From: Podospora pseudoanserina
Lineage: Eukaryota; Ascomycota; Sordariomycetes; Sordariales; Podosporaceae
Assembly: GCF_035222485.1 (NCBI RefSeq)
Contig: NC_085922.1
Coordinates: 15,001-79,000, forward strand
Reading direction: 5' to 3'
Length of the DNA: 64,000 nt
This document shows, piece by piece, positions 43,016 through 53,549 of the stretch. Position 1 is the first letter of the stretch. Every line of letters starts with the position of its first letter. The translations under genes and the position numbers were made by a program. The notes under the pieces are model-generated. The model did no database searches. It was given only the letters and a program-made list of their open reading frames with translations, and had not been told where the DNA came from.

Positions 43016-43945
43016 CCTCAGCTTTGTAACACAAATGTATTGCAAGTTAAAGCTTTAATAGTCTATAATTACTAACAAGATTGTACTGCATTTCCGTGAA
43101 AAATATTGTAAGTAGTTAAATAAAGTAAAATATATATATTTATTGAGTTTTAAATGCATTAAAATCTAAAAGATATGAAAGTATAAATCCTTATAAAAAC
43201 AATTTTTTTATTATCAGAGAACTTTTATAAAACTCCAATAAGTAATAAATAAGATCAGCTAGTAACAATGAAAAGCTTTTACTGATTAAACTTTAAAAAA
43301 TAATTAAATGTGATATAGTAGTTTTTAGATAAAATAGCATTTGGAAGTTTAAAGGTAAATTTAAGGTAAGTTTCGTTTAATTTCTATAGAGTCTATTGAA
43401 TTAAGGTAAAAGAAATTAAATTTTAATTATTAAAAAAACTACTAATAGCTTAAATAATGCAAATAAAGCTTTGCTTTACTTTTCTATAGTTAAGTTTGCG
43501 CCTGCAGGGTCGTACACTATATATACAGTCAAAAGTCTTATACTATAGTAAAATCTCCTATTACAAATAAATGTCAATATCATGAATTTGCGTAAATAAA
43601 CTAAGAGAGGAAAAAGCACTAGCTACAAGAAGATAACCGAGGCTATAGCACTGACTCTGCCCGGCTCAGAGCACACTGGTTCAACTAGACGGGTAGAACT
43701 CTAACCCTTAGCATGGGAAACCATGACATCTCCATGTAAATATGGAAAAAGGAGAGAAGGCATACAGGGGAGGGACCAGTTAGTCCATAACATATGTAAG
43801 CTCGTCTAAAGAAGCATAGGACTGTCGACCTACTACTCTGCCTTTTATCTCGAGTCTTATTTCGTCGGATCGCTAACATCTTCTCTCGTATCAAGGCCTA
43901 CCCAGCTGCGGCACCAGCAATAGCAAGATAATACCTAACTATCTA
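43016..43945. other. AT-rich to normal transition with a shared 65-bp motif
   Basis: From 43,016 to about 43,600 the DNA is AT-rich and decayed. From about 43,600 it returns to normal GC, marking the left edge of the gene island. At 43,664-43,730 lies the partner of the 7,857-7,922 motif, including the hairpin word CATGGGAAACCATG. Confidence 0.5.
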
Positions 43946-45317
43946 TTAAGAAACACGATTATTATGCACCTCTCTAAGGCGCTTAACCCAGTGCTTCCGC
44001 AATGGCTCTGGCATCTTGCAGAAAAACATCGCTTTGTTCTCGTCCGTCAGCAGCTTTTCGGCGATTTTGATCTGCAAGTCGGGGTCCTCCTCGCGGAAAT
44101 CCCCAAACAAGATCTCCATAGCCTGTTCCTGCCAAGTAGGGCGAGCCTTGGCCCCACGGAGAGCCTCGGCTAGAACTGTGATGTCACTGGCGACGGGAGG
44201 GGCGGTTGGGAGCGACGGGTGGGTGCCGACTGTGTGAGATGATGCGACAGCAATGCCAGTGCTGTTGCTAGCGCTTGCCCCGCTGCTTTGAGTTGCGTGA
44301 TTGCTGAGAGCAGGATGCAGGGCGTGGTTAACATTGTTTGCGGTCGCTACATGAGTCTGCTGTTGCTGAAGATCGATGTAGTTCGGAGGAGCAGTGCGCC
44401 GACGCTTGTCAGATTGGATGGATTGATTCGTGGTCGTGGCGTTGTCGCCGGCGTGCATGCGCTTCCTTGGTTGCTGTGGGTTCTCTTCTGGCGGTGTCAG
44501 TGCAGAGGTTGTGGATGGAAGGGAGGCGCGAGGCTGAGGCGGCGGGGCCATTGCCGCTGGGGGCCGTGAAAGCTGTTGTGAAGGCGCCGGGAGAGGGGTC
44601 GGCATAGAAGGCGCGACAATACTAGGCTGCTGGGGAAGAGGCGGCGCAATATGCGTCTGTACAGGATTGAGGTAGCTCGTGTCGGTGAGCATGTCCATGA
44701 TAGATGTGCCGGGTGCGTCCGGTTCATCGGTGCTATTGAGGCTGTCCGGTCCTTTCCTACGAGGTTTGGTAAGACGCTTAGGGGCGCCGCCAGATCCAGG
44801 CACGTCAGGGAAGAGGATCTCGTAATATTCTTCGTGTTCGAAAGGTCGACCTTTGAGCGAGCGAGCTAATGGTTCTTTCTGTACAACACATTGAAGTCAG
44901 CAAGGCGGTTATAATCAAGATGTCGCAATGGCGGCGACGTACCTGGAGATGCCTAGCCCATGCCTCTTCAGTGCCAGTCACTGTCCTGGTTTGTGGATTG
45001 TAGTAGAAAGAGTTATCCTCCCTCAAGCCAATCCACAGGCGGTACTTCTTGCGAGCATTGTCACTCTTGTTGATGAGATGACTCTTGTTGGCATAGGCAT
45101 TGTGTTTGTCGATAAGGGCTTGGATAGCACGGTCCCAAGCCTGGGGCTTGAAGGTGCTGCCTTCGCGCAGACCCAGGTTGACTGACTCGCATAGCGAGCG
45201 GAAGAAGGTGGCTTCGTACTGCGAGTTCCAGGTGAAGCGCGGGCCACGATGTTTGCCCGGGGTGCTGTCGGAGGGTTTGGCGCCTGGAGGAGCAAGTCCG
45301 TAGTCCTGGTCAGACAT
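43946..45317 (-). CDS. Myb/SANT-like DNA-binding domain protein
   Basis: The CDS is complement(join(43946..44878, 44943..45317)), 435 aa. The 64-bp intron (GTACGT...GTACAG) lies between ...WARHLQ and KEPLARSLKG, phase 0. Residues 16-125 (RFTWNSQYEATFFRSLCESVNLGLREGSTF...KKYRLWIGLREDNSFYYNPQTRTV) match the Myb/SANT-like trihelix domain that fungi often carry in transposon-linked genes. A Pro/Gln/Ser-rich middle follows, then a conserved-looking helical C-terminus (WQEQAMEILFGDF...DLQIKIAEKLL...LRKHWVKRL). GC content is normal and the frame is intact, although DNA on both sides is RIP-mutated repeat. It may be a domesticated or element-borne regulator. Function unknown. Confidence 0.75.
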
Positions 45318-46444
45318 GGCGTCCAGCACCCACGTAGGTGGGACCCCGAGGAGGACCGGAGCAGCCGTTTGGGTTAAGGGTTTGCAGCTTGGCTATGGAC
45401 GATACGGCGGGCTATCGGTGGCGGCAGCGACGGGGTCGGCTAGAGTGGCGATAATGCTTATAAATGTAAACTGGTAGCAGTTGGGCCGAAGGTGCTGCGC
45501 AGCTGAAACGGAGAAGGGATCCGACCACAGTTTATCGGTGCCGTGGAGTTGGACTGTACCGGACACTTGGATCAATTAGAGGGCCGAGGCAAATGTTATG
45601 CTAGCTATAGGTTAAAGGTAAAGCGAGATGGAAGTAGCCGATACATAATACTGTTTATAGTAGTAAAAGAAAGACCGTTTTGTAGTATCAACTGCGGCTA
45701 GCTAGTTGATGGGTATGATGTTGGGAGTTTGAGATGCAAAGACGGTGGAGCGGAAGTGGAGGCTGGGGCGAAATGATGAAACAGGGATTTGCTTTTGAGA
45801 CCGTAAAACAAAACGGAAATAGCTAGTCACGTGTATGCGTGTCGGTTGAATTTCTTAAGTGAAGTGCGGGGTAACGACGATGTGTTAATACTACGAGAAC
45901 TCTACACTATAGCGGGGATAAATTTGTACCTAAGTTAAAGCAAAATGAAGGATAATAATATATTTGTGAAGATTTTTGATTTATAGGTTATAATAAAAAT
46001 AAAGTATAATTTAACTATAAAATATTACTATTAGCTTTAAAAATTATAGTAAAATTAATATTATTTTTAATATGTATATTTTATGTATTTAAAGATATTT
46101 AAGGAAATATTAATTGTAAAACTTTTAAATCTTTAATAGATTTTATAGAAGTGGAGAGCTGTTTTATAAAGCGAAGCTTCTTAAAGTTATTAATATATTT
46201 ATATATTAACTTTTTAAATATTTTTTGTAATTTTTAATAATAAACTAGTATTATTTTACCTACTATTTTATATTACTTTAATATTTTCTTTAGTAATTTT
46301 TAATCCGAAATCCTTTTCTTTATATTTAATTAAATTACTTAATAAATATATTATAGTTTAGCTTAATAATAAAAAGATTGATTTCTAATATTATAAAGGG
46401 TTTATATAAGAATACTATTAGGCAAACTTTTTATTTAAAAAATA
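45318..46444. other. Right edge of the gene island and AT-rich DNA
   Basis: 45,318-45,880 has normal GC and is the probable promoter of the Myb/SANT-like gene. From about 45,900 onward the DNA becomes extremely AT-rich and TpA-rich. No further gene is seen. Confidence 0.45.
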
Positions 46445-46703
46445 ATAGGTGTAACAGCATATAGCAGAGAGCATAGTACACAGTTAGGAATAAAAGAAGC
46501 AAAGAAAGCAGGAAAAAAGCTGCAGCTAATGGAAGAGCAGAAACGAAGCACAGGCTATATAAAGCACGTGCAAGAGCATAAGCTAAGCAGAGCAGGGCAG
46601 GAATATCTTAGAGAGCAAGCAGATTACCTACAAAATCTTTTTTTTCTTTTATCTTTATTTTACGATTATATTAGCTACAGAAATACAGTATTAGCATTAA
46701 CTT
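46445..46703 (+). repeat. Repeat R4, right copy
   Basis: Direct repeat of 42,755-43,015, more AT-shifted. It joins directly to an LTR of family B at 46,704, supporting the view that R4 is the 3' internal end of that element family. No intact coding sequence is present. Confidence 0.58.
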
Positions 46704-46905
46704 ATTATAACGAACCTCTATCTAAAACCTTTAAAAGAGATATTAGTTAAAGGTACTTCTAAATAGTCCTAGTTCGGTACAGCTAAATAGTGTATAACAA
46801 TAGCTTATCTTAATCATAATAGTTAAGATATTAATAATTGTAACTTATATTATATATTGCGGAACTGCCTATCTACACTAGCTAGTTTCTCCGTATATAT
46901 AAACC
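46704..46905 (+). repeat. LTR of family B, partial copy
   Basis: About 200 bp related to 57,141-57,345 (shared CTAGTTCGGTACAGCTAAA, GCGGAACTG and TCCGTATATATA). Similarity ends near 46,905, after CCGTATATATAAACC. It is more AT-shifted than the 57-kb copy. Confidence 0.58.
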
Positions 46906-46979
46906 TTGGGACCCTGGGCCATTAACTTATAGACGGTCCTCAGTCTATTTATAATTAGCTGATACTAGACCGTGGACCG

Positions 46980-47342
46980 TTAGTTTAGGGTACGGCTACA
47001 GGCTTAAGGGTTTAAGTAAGGAAGTAGGGCTCTCGGAGAATTCAGAGGTTCAGGGGTTATGTATATAAGCAGTCTGCTTCGGACATTCTATTTTAGACAG
47101 ATCATCGACTTTTATTTCTTTATATTTTGTGCTTTGCACGCGTGCATGCAATTCTGGCCCTCTGATCAGGCTAATCCGGTGCTTATTATGTAGCCTGCGA
47201 GTCCATAGTGTCTTTTTTTTGTCCTGCGTAAAGTGCGGCCTGCGAGCGAGCTACTGTCACGCAGGTGTGTTTATTTAGAGACCCTGTTGAGGGTATATTT
47301 GTAGTGTTGTAGTTAGTTTATGTATTTTCTCACTATTTTACC
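46980..47342 (+). repeat. LTR of family C, direct-strand copy
   Basis: Reverse complement of 40,914-41,272. It ends in TTTTCTCACTATTTTA and is followed by leader-like sequence and then by gag-like decayed DNA. It therefore looks like the 5' LTR of a truncated element. The inverted pair brackets the gene island. Confidence 0.62.
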
Positions 47343-48030
47343 GTAAGCTTCGCCGCGGTCTCCAGTGCCTACTTTATTAGTCCGTTTCGTGTAATTGGAC
47401 CGTGAGCCCCGCTCGATCGCACAGTCCAGCCCTGATTGGTTCCCGCACTGTCTCTCAGAACCGTAATAACTAGCAGTCTCTTTTATATATAAAGATATCG
47501 TTAGACTAGGCTTTTTTCCCGACGCTAATAAAAAGAATTTTTTATACTTATTAGCGGTTAACTAACGATATATATACCTACGTCCGCCCCTTAATCGAGG
47601 TAATAATAATTTACTTTTATAACCCTATATTACGGTTAAGCTAACAAGCAGGTTAGACAGTGTATAGGGTGCGACATGTATAGCTAATCGCTAATAGAAC
47701 CAATTAAGATAAAAGTAGCCTCGCCTGTAAAATCATCTTTAAGAGACAATAATTTAGCGCGGGATTTATTAATAAAAATTAATAATCCGGGACAAAATTA
47801 TTGCTAAAGGCTAATGATCCAGAAGACTACTAAGTCTATATATACGGAGAAATTAAATAACTAATAAATAGTTCCGTAATTTATAATATAGATTATAATC
47901 GTTAATATTCAAACTATTATAACTAAAATAAGCTATTATTATATACTATTTAACTATACCAAACTAAGATTATTTAGAAATACTTTTAACTAAAAATTTT
48001 TTTAGAAGTTCTGGATAGGGGTTCGTTATA
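47343..48030 (+). mobile_element. Internal fragment (leader/gag) of an LTR element of family C
   Basis: Downstream of the family C LTR. The part at 47,855-48,025 is related to the gag fossil at 485-675 in the same orientation. It is very AT-rich, broken many times and truncated at about 48,050. No pol domains are present. Old. Confidence 0.5.
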
Positions 48031-49100
48031 TTACTTTCTAAATTAGGTATATGCATTAAAGCTATGGAAAAGTACTAATGTTTGCATATAGGATTTACTT
48101 TGAGCTGCTTTTTTACATAGGTACTAAACAGCTAACACAAACTGTCTGATACTTATAATATATTCACGTAGTTATTTATATATTGCATAGCATGATACTA
48201 AGCCGACAAACAAGATACATATATTTTGCAGCATGTTAAAGAAAATCAAGTAATTGCAAAGAAACTGAAATACAAGTCACTAACAATTTATCATGGGTAC
48301 ATAGAACGCTGAGATCCATCAAGATTGCCTTTGGCCTATACCTACCTACCTCTGCCATGAAAATGCTGATTGTGACGAGGTTTTTGCAGCTGGTTTTAGC
48401 CTCTGTTATTCGTTCATGTGTGGATGTTCAAAGCTTTTCAACCATCGCTTGCCAAGAATAACTTCTTTGCCTTATAGTCCGGAGAATATGGCACAGCCAT
48501 CAACCATGAAGCAGAATATTGCCGTGTGTTTTGCATGTGTCTACCCTGATGCTCCAACAGCAAGGGTTTTATATGGAGCCGGAATTGTCTCCAATAACAA
48601 TTCCAAGGATGCACAGGCTAGCATCGTTTGATGGCCCAATAATTAAGGTAGGTAAGCCAAGGCATTTACTCGAATCAAACCACTATCCGAGATCTAGGGA
48701 AGTAGAGGTGAAGGGATTGGGCTACCTACAGGCAAAGTTGGGCTTCTTTTTACTGTAGGCATGTTAAGGGGTAGGTCCAAGCATAACAGTCAACAATGTG
48801 GGCTGATGTGTCAGACGTGAACGTGAAGCTGTTATCTGACGTTGAAAGCCATGTAGCACTGCACACTAGTACAGATGGGATTTGATGTTACCGAAAAGGT
48901 GCGGACTGGCGAGAAACGTGACATGAACGTAGAAGCATGACGATGTCCTGATGATGCAGTAGGTTACTATGAAACCTTCCACATGGCATTCTTTCATGGT
49001 GAATTGATCAGATACCAGTAGAAGATAAACACTGACCTGGGTCTCTGAGATCTGATAAATCTGTGTGCGAGCCAAGGTACCTAACCATCACCGAGACTAC
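48031..49100. other. Gene-poor spacer at the right edge of the repeat nest
   Basis: AT content declines from 48,050 on. No gene is supported. An ACCTACCTACCT-type run is at about 48,338-48,352. Confidence 0.4.
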
Positions 49101-49105
49101 CTTAG

Positions 49106-50260
49106 TTACTGGTAGCCTACATGTGCCGGATGCCGATGCGTTAAAGCTAGCAGAAAAAAACATTTATTGGGAAGCCAAGTGGGGTGTTGGCCTGCAAAGC
49201 TCCATTGTTGATGGACTCTCTTGCCGGGCGGTTGATGCGCTTGTTGGGAATATTCCGCCAAGACAATAAATCTCATCTTTGACAAGATTCGTCCGTCAGT
49301 GGAGAGGTAGACCTGTTCAAGTATTCCGGGAAACGTTGCTGCCAATATGACACATGGTGAGCCAGCTTCACTACAACTGGTGGCAGCAGATGCGAGGTTG
49401 AGGTAGGACAAGACGGCAAGCATAACTGCCGTTGTTTTTGAAGTATTCCAAAGGAAGGGCGGGCCGGGGAATATTGAGACCGCGTTAGGTTCAGCTAGGC
49501 ATGCACTGGAAAGGTCTGCCAAAAGGTGCGGCGATACAAAGCACGAGGGTTGTTGATGCCCAAAGGCATGGAGACTGATTCCACTGATAAGCCGACTTCG
49601 GCAGTAGACCAGATTTGATTGCGTCATCGAACATATTCTGCAGAGTAGATTCCAGATCAGGGGAAACATCGCAGAGGGAGAAGGTATATTTGAGAGGGGC
49701 TTCAGCGTGGCTAGGGATCAACAAGATTGTCAGTTCAGGAGCTCACTCACTCAACAGAGGCAATCAGAAGCCAGAACTAATTCCTAGCTGCAGAATGTCC
49801 GGGTTTGGTGGGGAGGCACGGAGGGCACCAACAAGGAGGGGTCAGACCGTCAGACTGCGGGGCATGCTGTCCTCAACGTTCAGTGGTCTCTCCTTGTCAT
49901 GCAGGCCACCTCAAGTTGGGTTTTGGCTCCCACAAGGAGCAATGCGTCATTAGGCAGTCCTTGCGTAACCCATGCTAGCTGACCAGTGACATATGCGGGT
50001 AATGTTCCCGGCTGCGTTAGCTTTGGGAACCACCTTCCAGAGCGTGATAGGTACTGTACGCAGTAGGTTCTCAAGCTTGGGAAGAGCGCTCCCTTGGAAT
50101 GTGGACGACAGCCAAGAGGCGGCAACAAGGATGTTCCTTCCATAGCGCCTGGTCGAAACACGATCAACCAGATTCTGGGCGCACAACAAGCCCGAAGAGT
50201 CAAAATCAAGAATAGGTACTTATCCAGGTACCTAAGCAATATACTGGCGATGCGCAATGT
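49106..50260 (-). pseudogene. Decayed coding sequence, perhaps from an oxidoreductase
   Basis: Several minus-strand frames read as fragments of former protein (for example LLPKSAYQWNQSP, LSYLNLASAATSCSEA and YGRNILVAASWLSS), but no continuous gene can be built. The first fragments vaguely resemble the middle of fungal MDR dehydrogenases; this is weak. Base composition is normal, so decay is by ordinary mutation rather than RIP. Confidence 0.25.
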
Positions 50261-51146
50261 GATGTGATGGATTTACTGACAGGTCGGCTGTTGTGAGAGA
50301 GGACTCAAACTGGGGAGGATGTGCAATATGGCAAATATGTTGCCGGGTTAAGACGGGTGGGATCGCCTGGCTTCGGAAGACGAGTTCGAGAGGACACAGA
50401 GATGGCCGCGGTGTGTGACTCTTTTATAGGTTCGGGGTGAAGACCGGTCCGGCGGAGAGCCCGAAAGGGAGCTATTCTCCACTCTATGCAATGCAACCAT
50501 CTACGTCTCTCCAATCACCGGCAACGAATATCTGCAGAAGGTTGCCAGCAGTCTGCATCCTGTGGTTAATCTGGTTGGACAGATTCGTGCGGTGGGCATC
50601 AAGCCACTACCCACTGGATTGCTGGTTCAGACATCGTCCACGAAGCTGGGGCTCCCACCCCAAGCTTGGTTTTCCGGGTTGGCGGAATTCCAGGGTAAGG
50701 TAGAACCGAAATGATGAAGACCCAAGAGGGACATCCCGGGGCTATTCGATACTGCCGCATTTAACAATGGGCACATGGTCCCATGGTTCCACAAGAGCGC
50801 TGGCTTCAGGCTCTTAATGCCCTCCCCAGGATGATGTGGCAGCAGGGAAGCTGGTCTCACGAATCTCACAGCATAATAAATACGCCTGCAGTTCTGTGGT
50901 CCATGGCGAGTCCGACTCAAGGCAACATCCAACAAGATAGCTTCATCTCTTGAGTCCTAGGACATTTGCACACCCCTCAACTCCACGCAACAGAGATCGA
51001 CAACGCCAAGATGTGAGTCATTGACTAAGGTACCCAGGGGGATATCAAGCGCGCCATATCATTGACGAAGCATCTACGTAGTCTTTTCTGGCCATTAAAC
51101 TAGCCCAACATCTTTCCAGATACCTATTCAGCCTAGGTAGTCCGAT
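50261..51146. other. Spacer with possible coding remnants
   Basis: No intact gene. A plus-strand frame at about 50,460-50,700 reads like protein (NATIYVSPITGNEYLQ, VVNLVGQIRAVGIKP) without start or family. A sequence resembling a 5'-leader intron (AT-GTGAGTCATTGACTAAG... to TTTCCAG, about 51,013-51,120) precedes the small gene at 51,147. Confidence 0.3.
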
Positions 51147-51390
51147 ATGGCTGTGAGTCAAGCATGGATCCCTCTCTTCATGACGATGCGAAGGTTAACC
51201 GACCCGCCAGCCCGGAGATACAGTTCGAATTCGCGGCAACCCGGTCCTGTACAAAGTCATTGCAGTAAATGGCTGCATGCTCACCATCTTGGTGATGAAT
51301 CCGCAACCAGATGGGCAGTACCTGGACTTCAGTCCGACCTCGATACAAACTATAGACGAATATCGCGTCGAAAAGGTGGATGATTGTTGA
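51147..51390 (+). CDS. Small spliced gene, 61-aa SH3/KOW-like protein
   Basis: The CDS is join(51147..51152, 51211..51390). The first exon is only ATG GCT. The 58-bp intron has a GTGAGT donor, a GTTAACC branch and a CGCCAG acceptor. The product begins MAPGDTVRIRGNPVLYKV and continues with alternating hydrophobic and polar residues (AVNGCMLTILVM), then DFSPTSIQTIDEY. This pattern fits a small SH3- or KOW-like beta barrel, where a GDxVRI start is common. There is no signal peptide. It sits among decayed sequences but is itself intact. Homology is not established, and a remnant of a larger gene cannot be excluded. Confidence 0.48.
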
Positions 51391-52462
51391 GTGGAGAGTC
51401 GGATTTACCTTGATGTGTTTTGTCGCCATTGTGTGGTCAGATTTCTGCATGGGATACCCTCGTTTTAAACTTATTGTCTGGTACGGCATTTGGACGGATA
51501 TTTGACTTTCAAGAGAGCACTTTCTAGACTTCTTTTCCTTATATACTACCTAAGGTACCTAACGTCTGATCTCCGAGATTGTTGATAAGTAAGGTATCAT
51601 CGTTTTGGGGTGTGTTTTGGAAATGACATGTACTGCTGCTGCGAGATTTATGAACGTAAACGAAAGTCTGTTGCGCACAGATATGCCTCCAGAAGACCAT
51701 GATGGGACCGATATGGTGGAAGTACCATGGATAGGTCTGTCTCCACAGCAACCAACCCCCCGGCACCCATGTACGCTCGGTATTACATTCAAGACCACTA
51801 TGCGTAAGAAATACCGCTTGGTTATGTATTTAACGCCAAGATAGGTAGATATGTTTCCAGCTACCTACATGAGTAACCAGCAACAGGTAATAATTCAGAT
51901 GCTGGACGGTGATGGGAAATGGGAACACCCAGAACATAGGTACGTCATGTAGGTGAAGTAGTGACTGCTCCGGAATGATGTCCACTTAAATTCTCCACGA
52001 CAAGATCAAGCCTGTCACTTTATTGCGGGGTGAAAATCTGGGGAAAGGCTGGTCCGGATATTATATCAACCCCCGTCCCTTGACCTCAAAGCAACTCACA
52101 CCCTCTTGTTCGGTCTCATCCCTGACATGGCCCCTGACAGCAAACTTCACATTACCTAAGTCGACTTCCATCCTAATGACTACCTACAACACATGAAGCT
52201 TTTGTATGACTGTGAAGATAGAGTCTTTCTCTTTTCCATTGCAGCTGTTGAAACACTTCAAGTTCGGTCAATATACCTAATTTAAGATGCTCACGCATTT
52301 AGTCTGGGGCTTATGGCTTTGGTCATGCCGGTACGGGCGGGGGTCCGATGCCTATCTAGATTGCCACTGCTGGTCCGTTGCGTTCACAACTCGCAACTAT
52401 CTAGTGACTTAGGTGTGCCAGTCTTGATAATTTGCTGCCTGCCCGTGTTTCAAGTACCCCTT
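51391..52462. other. Gene-poor spacer
   Basis: Open frames at 51,539-51,844 exist on both strands but carry no recognisable features. CTACCT/AGGTAC words recur around 51,546-51,560 and 51,843-51,870. No gene is called. Confidence 0.35.
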
Positions 52463-52935
52463 TTACTGCTGTTGCACTCCCAGAAATGCTCTGACACCTG
52501 CAACCCTTTCCAACTCCTCCATAGTCTCGGACCAGAGCTTAGCTTCAACCTTCCTTCCTTCCTCTGTATTCATCATGTGGTGTCCCCTACGGGTTGTCAG
52601 TAAACTTTTAAGTTTCTTGAATATTTGCACCAGAATGGAACATGGCATACGAATCGATCTCCCAATTTCTCACCAATCTTCCATGACTCTCCTCTCCCTT
52701 CGCATCTACCGCATCGACATACGCCCACGCCCCCCGAGTCATCGTCCTTCCTGCCAGACTGGCCATGACGTTGCCGATTAACCTCGCTGGGAAAAACACC
52801 AACTTCTGAAGCCCCGGGTTTTTGAACAAGGCTGGATCAACCGCATTGACAATCAGGGTGAGACCATGCTGCTGTCAGACGCGGGCGGTGGCCAGACCAA
52901 GGCCGGTGTTGGCCTTGTGATCGACGCTATTTTGC
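52463..52935 (-). pseudogene. Short-chain dehydrogenase/reductase pseudogene
   Basis: Minus-strand fragments match an SDR of the retinol-dehydrogenase-like type. The cofactor motif NTGLGLATARV is at about 52,918-52,886. After a short gap comes LIVNAVDPALFKNPG and FPARLIGNVMASLAGRT, which are normally about 170 residues further on, ending in the C-terminal EEGRKVEAKLWSETMEELERVAG (52,560-52,480). The Ser-Tyr-Lys catalytic centre (YxxxK) is therefore missing: the gene has lost its middle by internal deletion, and a stop lies at the junction. An intron probably separates the last two fragments. It is not functional as an SDR. Confidence 0.6.
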
Positions 52936-53549
52936 CGACAAAAGAGGTACATTCTGGAGGAGAAAAAGGTTGGGCGAAGAACTGAGAGGTCAGGGCCAAC
53001 CAAAGGTCACAGGTGAGGGATTTGGTTTCAAAGTGGGCCACGGCGGAGGGGCGGGATTTCCAGCCAGCAAGGAGGGCCACGATGGGGAACTCGAGTAGAT
53101 TGGTTAGAATTTCGTGACACATAACTCATCGCTGGGTGACACATAGGCATAAGATGGGCAAGAAAGCAGATGGACAAGAGGGGATGAAGTGATTTCCTGG
53201 CGGTCTGTCACTACAGGTAAATCCTATTAGACTGATCGAGGTGGGGCTGTTGTTTCGCGGCCAGTGCCATGGTTTCGAACCCAATCTGCGCCACACTCGG
53301 TTGACTGCGACTCTGAGATCGACCAACCCGGGCGTGCCTGTTCAATCTCCAACCGCAGCGGTCGGCTTGGTGGTTGACCACGGCGTTGGTCTTTGGGTCG
53401 GTCTGGTCATTGACTGAAATAGACATCATATTCTGCCTCGCTTCTACTTGATTCAAGAGCTCCCCATCCAGACTGAGCTTTATCTCTAGTATTTCTTTCT
53501 TTTTTTTTCTGCCGCATCATTGACTCCAAATGTGGCCACCAGGGAAATA
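52936..53549. other. Spacer upstream of an orphan ORF
   Basis: No gene is supported. A T-rich run at 53,497-53,508 lies about 40 bp before the next start codon. Confidence 0.35.

Noticed and set aside
40008-48250. Starship or other giant mobile element
   Set aside because: No DUF3435 tyrosine recombinase captain or recognisable element ends; the segment is explained by LTR fragments around one gene.
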